NCBI GenBank assembly: GCA_037349105.1
Contig: JAYJMM010000004.1
Coordinates: 3,127,001-3,191,000, forward strand
Direction of reading: 5' to 3'
Length of the DNA: 64,000 nucleotides
Origin: Limnomonas spitsbergensis
Lineage: Eukaryota; Chlorophyta; Chlorophyceae; Chlamydomonadales
Program-made: the position numbers and the translations under genes
The notes under the pieces: generated by a model
What the model saw: only the letters and a program-made list of their open reading frames with translations
Database searches by the model: none
What the model was told of the DNA's origin: nothing
Part shown: positions 24,283 through 35,200 of the stretch, in pieces
How positions within the stretch are numbered: position 1 is the stretch's first letter
Layout: the number at the start of each line of letters is the position of its first letter

Positions 24283-25825
24283 CTACACTACCGTATTCTG
24301 ATACTGCATTACCTTGACGAATCGCATTTTAGCCTTGTCAGCTTGCAGGCCTTTCACTGCGGCCCATGCCTCCCACCGCGCTCTGCCCTCGAAATCTAGG
24401 CCGCCCCGTTCAGCCCACATGGGGCGCTCTGCAGTGTTGTCACTCTGTGTTGCCTGGATTTGAAAGGGTGGTTGAAACGATGGGATATATAATTTAGATA
24501 CTGCAAATCTACAAGTGTAATACAGTGGAATGATGGGAGCCCAAATTGTAGAAAAGCTATACCCACGGGGATACCAGGCACAAAAAAGTCCTTCGGGGAG
24601 CAAATCATAAACTAAGGAAGGAGTACCTGTTGAAGAGCTTTCAAGAGTCTTTCAAATTACCGTAAACGTGAAGAAGAGTAGGCAAGGAAGTAGGAGAAAG
24701 TATGAAATGACATAAAACGGTGTTCTTACCTGCATATGCAGAGCATAAAGACGATAAAAATCATCCGGCTTCACTGTGGCACCTCCAGCCCTTGAAACCA
24801 TGCGCCAGTTCAGCTTCTCGTACCTTGACAAATGGTGTAACAAATGGGCATGGTGAATGGTGTCACAGATGGGCATGCCAGCCTTGAGCAGTTTCTAATA
24901 GGTGCAACATGGTGCAACATAATGCAACGTTGTGCATCTCAGGCATGCCAGATTTAGTTGTTTTGATGGAGAGTTGTGTGATAAGCAGGCAGCCAGCTGG
25001 AAACTGCACTGATATTATTCTTTGAAACGTCACCAAGCATTAATTCTTACTTCTGGGTCAATTCTTCAAACTCCTGAATGCTGTATTCCGCTTTGGCGTG
25101 TGGTGAGCGTTCAGCAGTTCCGGCTTTGGCCTGCAGAATGAGCTTGCTGAGGCGTGCCCTGGCAGCTGCGGGACAGAGCGCGAGTCGTCACACTAGCAGG
25201 GCTCGTCAATTTGTCATACTAACATTTATGGCTTTACCACGTCCATCCTTCTACACACTGCTGGCAACATTCTCACGACCCTGCATGATGACATTGGCGG
25301 TGTGGATGAAGAGCCACACCGCCACAAGGGATGCAGCATTTTTGGCCTCCTGCCATTTATAACACTGTATGGATGGCATGCGAGGTGACATGAATCGGAA
25401 ATCAACCCTGGCTGTCCTATGCCTTTGTTCTAAATGTCCAGGGAATTCACCTCTCAGCTTTTGGCGGTGGTCGCCTGGCGTGTCGTTCAAGAAAGTAGCT
25501 GACTGTATTGCCTCTTGGAGGGCCTCCACATCATCACCGGCTGGGAAATGGATTGATAAAGGAACTGGTTTAGATTTCGATCTACGGTACCTGTCACACT
25601 GCTACCAGCCACGGCGCTCCTGAATTGGTGACCTGGCTTCTGGCAGGCACTTGATAAGCATCAGCATGGCAACTCACTTGTTGGGCATCTTCTAGATTTA
25701 AACAAATCTCTCAGAATGCAAAAATACGGTAGGGTACTAGGTGCAGCCAGCCACGAGCACCTACCGGCATGCAGGGCAGCAACGGCTCGCTCAGGGTTCA
25801 CCGTCATATCGTTGTATTCAGACAT
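24283..25825 (-). CDS. small acyl-CoA-binding-domain protein
   Basis: Exons 25765-25825, 25451-25540, 25051-25165, 24730-24823, 24283-24453 give 176 aa in phase. The C-terminal half (about residues 90-170) matches the ACBP fold: KPDDFYRLYALHMQA, RP, then FEGRARWEAWAAVKGL and RFVKV. ACBPs bind long-chain acyl-CoA and buffer or carry it in the cytosol. Compared with bovine ACBP from memory, the first ligand Tyr is kept, but the Lys of the YKQA motif is Met (HMQA), the Lys of KAKWDAW is Arg, and the late Tyr is Phe. The N-terminal half (helical, rich in Ala, Gln and Glu) is not recognised. A donor-like FVK/GTAATG near the end could add another exon, so the C-terminus is provisional. Confidence 0.82.
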
Positions 25826-26263
25826 TTGTGCATCCGTTTGTATCTTATCTTTTGTAGCTTGGATACACCCCTTCCGCGGTCGCGATCGCGCTGGTGGTCA
25901 CGGCCGACTCGGACGACCGGAATGGACGACGGAATTGGCGGGTGGGAATAGGTGGTGGAAAATTGGCATCCAATCCGTACAGGGTTCGTGAAGGGTTTTA
26001 TGCATGGAGGTTTCATTTGTTTGTGCGTCCTCCGCACTTCGAGCACTAGTAAAAGTCATTGATCGGCACCGTTGCGGATATCACAGGCTTCGTACCTACT
26101 TTTTACATTTGCATTGGGAGGGCGATGGCGGGCTAGCCTGTTTGGCTCCGCGGACTTCCCAAATGGCTTTCGCTGTCCCGGGATACACAGCACGAGGTCC
26201 CACTCGAATTCGGACTGCATTAAAATCCTGATAGGATAAATCCTATCAACGCCTGGCGGGACC
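25826..26263. promoter_or_regulatory. shared head-to-head upstream region ACBP / VWA3-type gene
   Basis: These 438 bp separate the divergent start codons at 25825 (minus) and 26264 (plus). It contains a GTGG/CGCGATCGCG-rich patch near 25880 and a perfect dyad at 26229-26248, described separately. Confidence 0.45.
26229..26248. promoter_or_regulatory. 20-bp perfect dyad upstream of VWA3-type start
   Basis: TGATAGGAT, AA, ATCCTATCA: two perfect 9-bp arms around a 2-bp centre, ending 15 bp before the ATG. It would be in or near the 5' UTR. It could be a dimeric factor site or a short RNA hairpin; no match to a known element is claimed. Confidence 0.4.
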
Positions 26264-29200
26264 ATGACGCTCGAAAATTCCAAGTGGTATGGGCTTCCAG
26301 AAAGGACGCAGACGCTTCAAGACTTGTCGAGGAGCAGGCTCAACGGACCCACTCCTCACCAGGTGAACGGTGGCAATATGGCTCCTTAAATGCGTCCCTC
26401 GTCGATTCTGTCCCCCCAAATAACACCCGCCCCGCACGGGGGTCATATGGCCGACGCCTAGAGAGGTAGAGAGCTGCTTCGGGATCAGACAAGGATTGCA
26501 GCAGTAGGGTAGGCATGAACGCAGCTTTCTACTCATGATGGCTCAGCATGCCAGGCCATTCCTGACGTGTGTGTGTGTGTGCGCGCCCCATGTCCCCTCA
26601 TGCAGGCGCCGCAGCGAGAACGGGTATCGCGAGCCCAGTCCCCCACTCGAGGGGATTCCGCGGAATCTGGCGGAAGTGGCGGCGCTGCACGCAAGCAGAG
26701 GCAGCACAGTGGTCGAACCAATGGGCGACGTCGCTGGACAGACCTGCTGGCGCCCGACAGGAACATGGGCGTCCCGCAGCTCATGATGATCCTCGAGCCC
26801 AACATCGTGTGGGACCACGTGCGGGGCTACAACGAGATCCTCGGGAAGCACTTTGAGGCCTCCTACTCCCAGGGGGAGTTCTTCGAGGGCTGGCACAAGG
26901 CAGGACGGCTGGTACGTGCCCCATGCGGCCAGCAAGCGCAAAGTGATAAATTATGTGACATGGAGGAGGCGCAGCAGGGTGCACTGTTGCATGGCTTGCT
27001 GCCTCGAATGCCAGCAGGTCTGGTCATACTAACCTGGCATGGCTCCCTTACCCTGCATAACTCCCTTACCCTGCATGGCTCCCTTACCTTGCATGGCTCC
27101 CTTACCTTGCATGACTCCCTTACCTTGCATGACTCCCTTACCCTGCATGACTCTCTTACCCTGCATGACACCCTTACCTTGCATGACTCCCTTACCCTGC
27201 ATGGCTCCCTTACCTTGCATGACTCCCTTACCTTGCATGACTTCCTTACCTTGCATGACTCCCTCACCCTGCATGACTCCCTTACCTTGCATGACTCCCT
27301 TACCTTGCATGACTCCCTTATCCTGCATGACTCCCTTACCCTGCATGACTCCCTTACCTTGCATGACTCCCTTACCTTGCATGACTCCCTTACCCTGCAT
27401 GGCTCCTTACCTTGCATGGCTCCCTTACCCTGCATGGCTCCCTTACCCTGCATGGCTCCCTTACCTTGCATGGCTCCCTTACCCTGCATGACTCCCTTAC
27501 CCTGCATGGCTCCCTTACCTTGCATGACTCCCTTACCCTGCATGGCTCCCTTACCTTGCATGGCTCCCTTACCCTGCATGGCTCCCTTACCCTGCATGGC
27601 TCTCTTACCTTGCATGACTCCCTTACCCTGCATGGCTCCCTTACCTTGCATGGCTCCCTTACCCTGCGTGGCTCCCTTACCTTGCATGGCTCCCTTACCT
27701 TGCATGGCTCCCTTACCCTGCATGGCTCCCTTACCTTGCATGACTCCCTTACCTTGCATGGCTCCCTTACCCTGCATGGCTCCCTTACCTTGCATGTCTC
27801 CCTTACCTTGCATGACTCCCTTACCCTGCATGGCTCCCTTACCTTGCATGGCTCCCTTACCCTGCGTGGCTCCCTTACCTTGCATGGCTCCCTTACCTTG
27901 CATGGCTCCCCTATCCTGCATGTCTCCCTTACCTTGCATGACTCTTTTACCCTGCATGACTCCCTTAACTTGCATGGCTCTCTTACCTTGCATGGCTCCC
28001 TTACCTTGCATGACTCCCTTACCCTGCATGGCTCCCTTACCCTGCATGGCTCCCTTACCTTGCATGGCTCCCTTACCCTACATGGCTCCCTCACCCTGCA
28101 TGGCTCCCTTTCCTTGCATGGCTCCCTTAACTTGCATGATTCCCTTACCTTGCATGGCTCCCTTACCCTGCATGGCTCCCTTACCTTGCATGTCTCCCTT
28201 ACCTTGCATGACTCCCTTACCCTGCATGGCTCCCTTACCTTGCATGGCTCCCTTACCCTGCGTGGCTCCCTTACTTTGCATGGCTCCCTTACCTTGCATG
28301 GCTCCCCTATCCTGCATGTCTCCCTTACCTTGCATGACTCTTTTACCCTGCATGACTCCCTTACCTTGCATGGCTCCCTTACCCTGCATGGCTCCCTTAC
28401 CTTGCATGGCTCCCTTACCCTGCATGGCTCCCTTACCCTGCATGGCTCCCTTACCCTACATGGCTCCCTTACCCTGCATGGCTCCATTACCCTACATGGC
28501 TCCCTTACCTTACATGGCTCCTTTATCCTGCATGGCTCCCTTACCCTGCATGGCTCCCTTACCCTGCATGGCTCCCTTACCCTGCTTGGCTCCCTTACCC
28601 TGCATGGCTGATCTCTCAACCCTCAGGCCCATGGTGTGTATGAGGGCAGCTACTGGGAGTTGATTGGGGATGCGGACGAGATGATGGACATGCTGCGCAA
28701 GCTATCCCGCGCACCTCAACTGCTGGATGAACCAACGCTGGCTATGCCCGCGGGGCCGGACCTACCCAAGTGAGGGGGGTCCAGGGACAGAAGGAGGCTG
28801 TGTGTGCTGAGCTGGCAGATGCTGAGCTGGTAGAGGGGGGTGATAGGATGTGGGCAGGAGAAGGGCCAAAGAGTCTGCGAAAGTCCATGTTTGGGTTTGA
28901 GAATGGTGCGGGCTGTGCGTTCTATTCCCCATGGGCATCATCCTTGTATTGTTTGACCCGCCGGGAAGGAGGGGACAGTGATTATTTGAGTGCGCACCAG
29001 ACCACCTTCAGAAGGCTGCTGGGCAGCCAACACTGGGCTAACGGTGCCCACACCTTGAGTTGCCTACGGCTGGTAGCCCAAGGAACCCGGCTTGCTGTAC
29101 TGGACTGCCCCGGCTGTGAACAGCAAATAGGCTAAACTGTAGTTTCTTAAGATGTACTTGATGTGTCACACCGTGTGGCATGACGAACAGCGTTGCGACA

Positions 29201-32200
29201 AGGATGTGGCTTGCATAGGGCAAAGCTTTCATGCAGGTCTGACTGCTTGTCTGACTGCTTGTCTGACGTTTGGACTATAATGTGTGAACAGGTGGGACGA
29301 CTTCAAGCCGGACCTGCAGCCGCTCCCCAGCACCCCAGACCTGCCTCAGCTGCGTCTCCCGCCGTTCCGTGCGCCGATTCTGGACACCGAGGTGCCCTTC
29401 GTGGAGCCCATTTACCTGCCGCTGCCGGATGTCCCCAAGGGTCCCCAGGTGAGACCGAGGACAGGGTTAAGGATCGATATCACACATCAGGATCAGGATC
29501 TAGATCTATCACACGCCTGCAGAGAATCAGGATCAGGATCTATAACACACCCGCAAGGATCAGGATCAGGATCTATAACACGCCCGCGGAGAATCAGGAT
29601 CAGGATCTATAACACGCCCGAGGAGGATCAGGATCAGGATCTATAACACGCCCGCGGAGGATCAGGATCAGGATCAATAACACGCCCGCGGAGGATCAGG
29701 ATCAGGATCTATGACACGCCTACGGAGGATCAGGATCAGGATCTATAACACGCCCGCGGAGGATCAGGATCAGGATCTATAACACGCTCGCGGAGGATCA
29801 GGATCAGGATCTATGACACGTTCACGGAGGATCAGGATCAGGATCTATAACACGCCCGCGGAGGATCAGGATCAGGATCAATAACACGCCCGCGGAGGAT
29901 CAGGATCAGGATCTATGACACGCCCGAGGAGGATCAGGATCTATGACACGCCTACGGAGGATCAGGATCAGGATCTATGACACGCCCGAGGAGGATCAGG
30001 ATCAGGATCTATAACACGCCCGCGGAGGATCAGGATCAGGATCAATAACACGCCCGCGGAGGGTCAGGATCAGGATCTATGACACGCCCGCGGAGGATCA
30101 GGATCAGGATCTATGACACGCCAGCGGAGGATCAGGATCAGGATCTATGACATGCCCACGGAGGATCAGGATCAGGATCTATGACACGCCCACGGAGGAT
30201 CAGGATCAGGATCTATGACACGCCAGCGGAGGATCAGGATCAGGATATATGACACGCCTACGGAGGATGAGGGTCAGGATGTATAACATGTCCATGGAGG
30301 TGCGGAGTAAGGGGGATACCCGCTCAGCGGTGCGACACTGGGTTCGGCACCATGGTACGACGAGGGGATACCAACAGGGCACCGCCTCTTGGTTCAAGGG
30401 TTCCTTGCAAGGGGCTAGCAGGGGTGGCCTTGCGCCCTGCACACCTTGAAAGGACGTCTGCATCTTTGATCCTCGCAAGGCATTGCTGTCGTGCCACAGC
30501 TGGGTGCCGGTAGCAGCACTGCAGGTTTGCCCCATCCCTCCCGGCCCCTCACGCCGCCCCCGTCCTCCCTTGCCGCTCCCCCCCGTGCCCAGGAGGAGAC
30601 CGCACCAACGTTCGACGCCCCGGAGGAGATCGAGGCCGAAGAGCTGGTGGAGCCGGATTACGTGTGTCCCGAGCCGCCCATCGGGGCAGAGGCACCCCAT
30701 GCGCCCGCCATCGGCAAGGCGCAGCACGGCCACGACTGGTCAGGCCACCGTCCGTTTTTGATCCCGGTACCTGAGTTCCAGGCACCGAAGGGGCTGGAAA
30801 TCCCCCGCTTCCTGCACCCGCCCCGCGACCTCCCGCGGCTCCCACTGATGGAGGACCTAAAGCTGGACCGCCCGGACATCGACCTGGACCCCATCCCGCG
30901 TTTCGAGCTCGCATGGGAGAGCGGCCCAGACCCGGAGCCCAGCTACGCGTCGGTCTCTACGTCCAGGACGGCGTCCCGCCAGAGCTCGCCCCCCCGATCA
31001 CTCAGCAGGCCCAGCAGCGCTCGGCCCAGCCGGCAGAGCTCGTTGGCGCCCGGTTCCGCGTCCCCCGGCCCCAGCCGGCCTGGGAGTGCGCTGCCACCCA
31101 GTCGGCCGCAGAGCGGGCGGCACGAGGCAATCTTATCTAGACCTTCCTCCGGTGAGCCATGGAGCTGCTGTGCTTATATGTTACTTTAGGGACGTACAGT
31201 GCCTTTCTTTTCATGGCTCGGCTACATGTCAGCTACGATCTAGCCTATGGCTGGAGGCCCCAGGTGTGGCGTGCCATGCTACTTGGGCCGCCAGCCAGCC
31301 ATAGGCCAGGCCAGGTTGGTTTCATCAGCACCCTCGTTGGCCATGGGAGGCGCTTTGTGCCCGCACCTGCTGGGACCCCAAATTGAGCGCGAGCAGGTGA
31401 CCCATCCCCCTGCTCCCTCCCGAAGGGGGATGGCCTGTCAATGGTGACCCTGCAGCCAGGTAAAAGGAACGCAGGGTATTGAGCCTAGGCGTCCCTGCGT
31501 CTGTGTGTGGGCGATCGGTACGGAGTGGCCTGGGGCAATTTGTAAGGCCTACCAGTGTGATAGGAGGCGAGACCCTGTTGAGGCTTGCAAGCAGAACTGT
31601 AAGACCTACCAACTGGAGATAGGAGTCCTCCCCCCCTGCTGAGGCTTGTTGGCAAGTATGTATGATAGGGAAGGCAGGGCGGTGGGATATTGAGGCCCGA
31701 GTCTCACTGCAGGTGCTGCGAGGAAGTTCGACAAGAGGAACCCAAGAGCAGAACCACCTCCACGCCTCCTGCCAACCTGAAAATGGGTTCCTATAATGTT
31801 TCCTCCATTGCTGCGAGCGTAGAAAGCTTAGAGACATGCCAGACTGCGTCCTCCTGCTTGCCTCAAGTACTCGGGACTTCATGTAATGGTATCCCATTTT
31901 ATATGCACAACCTCTCTCCACTGCCTCCCTTGTCCCCGTCAGGCGGCCGCGGCTCTGCTCCGGGCTCCCCTGCCAGGCTGTCGGAAGCGTCAGATGTGGA
32001 TGCGGGGAAGCCTCGTGTGTGGCTCAACTTCGAGAAACCCTTCGCAGAGCTGCCGCCCATCTTCTTCCCTCCTGAGCCTGAGCTGGTAAGCGATGCCTCA
32101 ACCCTAACCTGGATGCGCTGCGTGCATGTACGCTGCCCATGCTGATGCTCCCTTCTCAGAAGTCATATCTATTTCTTTTGGCAGCACACCCACTCCCAGA

Positions 32201-35200
32201 AGTGCATCATCCCAGAGGTCCAGTTTCAAGCCTCCCCACCGCTGTACCCCGACAGGGTGTTGTCAATGGTCCCGAACCCCACCCCGATGACTTCCCCCAC
32301 GACCCGCTGGAGGATGAGCCTTTGGGTGCGGACAACGGCGACAGTGACCAGGTACCCCTGCCCGAGTGGAAGCAACCGCATTTCGACATCCCGCGGTGGA
32401 TGCCCCCTTGCGAGCCGCGACCCATTGGCTTTCTCCGTGGCACCGCGCCTGTCATCATCATCGATGTCTCTGGTGAGGGGAGCGGTTCCAAGAGGCGACT
32501 GGGTGATCTGTCTGGATAGCCTTACCTTGCTTGCTCTGACCTTTCCAGGCCCGTATCCACTGTGGGAGAGAGCTGCGCTGTCTCCTGTGCCGCACTTTCC
32601 CCCACGAGTCTGCACTTTGCCTCAAGCCCCCTCTCAACCTGTCAGTACCTCAAATAGACATATCGTCACTAGTCATATCACGAATCATATGTCATATACT
32701 CACATATCTGTACCACCTTTCAGACTTGCATCTACACCGTTGTGTGTATATCTACACCGTTGTATGTCCGTCCACACCGTTTTGTGTCCATCCATACCTT
32801 TGTATGTCCGTCCACACCCTTATGTGTCCATCCACACTGTTGTCCATCCACACCGTTGTGTGTCCAGGGTTCCCAGGTAACATGAACTCTAAACCCCTAA
32901 ACCTTAACCCCAAACCCTTCCCAGGTACCATGAACCCCCGCATCAACGGCAAGTTCAATCAAATGAAGGCCTGCACCTGCGAGTTGCTGGATCCCTTGGG
33001 CGGAGAGCTGGCCACCGCCGCCGGCGCCTTCGACATCATTGCATTCTGCAGCGGCGCGTGGAGCTGGAGCAGCACGTACGCATCCCGCATGAGCCTGCTG
33101 TCAGCCTCACAGGTTTTCTACTCGGGCAGGCAGGCGGGCGGCAAGGCAAGACCTGGCAGCAGCCGCGTAGGTGCGAGGGTGCTGGGCGTTCCAGAAGGTC
33201 CCTAAAGCCTAGGCCCTAAAACGTAGACCCAGAAGGTCCCTAAACCTCAGCCCTAAACCCTAGATCCAGAAGGTGCCTAAACCTTAAACTAGGTGCTGGT
33301 GTCCTACAATGTTTCCAGGCAGGCAACTGGCTTTAAATCCAGCTATGGTCAAACTATGATCCAGCCCTGATCAAACTCTGATCAAATTTTGATGAAATCT
33401 TGGTCCTACCCCAACCAAACCCTGATCAAGCCCTGATAAAAGCCTTAACCCTCATCCTGATCAACCCCCTGCACTCTCCCGCCACATCACTGTCCAAATC
33501 CTCCTTTCCATGCCCTCACAGCTGACAAGACCCGCTCCGGAACCTCCCTTCAACCAACGGAACCAGACCTTCTCGCTGACGCTCAGAACTGGGTGGACAA
33601 GTGGCCGGACGCCGTCGGCCACACCTCCATGCTGGGCGCGTTCAACCTGGCGGACGAGCACTGGGCGGCGGACAGCTGGTACCTGTTTAGCGACGGCCTG
33701 GCCGACGACCCGACGCTCTGCATGGACTTTCTAGAGGCACGCATCCGGCATGGGCAGCAAGTGCCTGTGATACACACCGTTGGTGAGCGGCAGGGGGAGA
33801 GGGAGCGTGCAGGTAGCTGAATTGGCTGATAGGTTGGTCTGCCCCCCCACCCTTGATCTCCTCATTGCTGCGCCCACTCAGTACCTTGTTGGGAGCTTGT
33901 AGCTCTTTGCGCCGGCTTGGGGCGCCGGCTTGATCTGCTGCTGAGGAGCTGCTGCATAGCTGCACCCGAGCCTCTAATGTACAGCCACAATCACGACCGA
34001 GATAGGCCCATATAGAGCATTGTATCCCGTAGTGCTGTTCAATTTTGCCGCATTTCAGGAATTGTGTTATAACGGCGCCTTCTTGGTGAAAAAACGGTGT
34101 TAGAATTTGCCTTGGAATTACGGTGACTGAAACTCAGCTACATAATTCAGCCACCGGAAGGACCGTAGTCGGCACAGCCCTGATTGTCCGGAGGAGGTTA
34201 AGTCCCTCAAGATTACCCTCGCGCGATGCAGAAGGTTTTCCGAATAGTATATATGTTTTCGTGACTCAGCTACATGTCAGGTAAACTCCGGCCTGCGGTT
34301 GGAGGCCTCATTTCTTGCCAGCCATGCTTTGCTTGAGCCACAAGTTTTAGGCCAGTCCAGGTTTGGTCCCAATCGGGCCTTCGGCGGCCGCGGGGTGGCC
34401 TGCTGAAGATGGACTTATAGCCAAGAAAACAAACGCTGCAGTGCTGAAGCTCCTATGCTGAAAAGTGGAGTTTCAGGACCCCTGAACCCGCCTCAAGCTT
34501 CTTGGCCTCACCCGAGGCCCCCTGCCCCCACCTCAGTTTCACAGCCTTCGTTCTCTTAGTCTTATATTCAGATCGCACCTCTGAGCTTCATTCCCTAACA
34601 CTGATTGTCTCTGCGCCCTCATAGGGTTCTTCGTTGACCATGCCCCGGAGAACTATGAGGGCAGACGAACGCTGCAGACGCTGTCTGCCATGACGGGCGG
34701 TACACATCAGCAGTACGACCGTAATGCTCACGTAAGGAGGTTTAAACTGCAATGGACATGTGCTACTTGCATGCTCAGAGGCGTGTGTTGATGCCCTGTA
34801 TGCCCTGCCCCTAGTTTAGGGTCTCTCCCTGCCCCTAGTTTAGGGTTTCTCCCTGCCCCTAGTTTGGGGTTTCTCCCTGCCCCTAGTTTGGGGTTTCTCC
34901 CTGCCCCTAGTTTGGGGTTTCTCCCTGCCCCTAGTTTGGGGTTTCTCCCTGCCCCCAGTTTGGGATTTCTCCCTGCCCCTAGTTTGGGGTTTCTCCCTGC
35001 CCCCAGTTTGGGGTTTCTCCCTGCCCCCAGTTTGGGGTTTCTCCCTGACCCTAGTTTGGGGTTTCTCCCTGCCCCTAGTTTGGGCTTTCTCCCTGCCCCC
35101 AGTTTAGGGTTTCTCCCTGCCCCTAGTTTGGGGTTTCTCCCTGCCCCCAGTTTGGGGTTTCTCCCTGCCCCTAGTTTGGGGTTTCTCCCTGCCCCCAGTT

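Noticed and set aside
26046..26263. A separate small gene between ACBP and the VWA3-type gene
   Set aside because: Open stretches there are short, have no splice support and no recognisable motif; the space is better read as a shared upstream region.
26863..28619. Minus-strand frames of about 400 codons (QGKGAM and KVREPC repeats)
   Set aside because: Antisense readings of the same 18-bp array, multiple frames open at once, no domain.
26567..28663. Single 698-codon plus-strand frame through the 18-bp array
   Set aside because: Its first part is real exon 2, but the rest is repeat. The conserved exon 3 lies in another frame and is reached by a phase-0 splice from 26911 to 28627.
29193..29646. 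Plus-strand frames with RIRIYNTPA repeats after exon 4
   Set aside because: They run from real exon 4 into the 34-bp intronic array; a good donor at 29449 ends the exon.
32139..32255. Extension of VWA3 exon 7 upstream from 32185 (acceptor TTGGCAG)
   Set aside because: That acceptor gives a frame that loses the coding pattern of the rest of the exon; the acceptor CCCCGACAG ending at 32255 keeps phase 0 and the GVVNGPEPHPDD frame.
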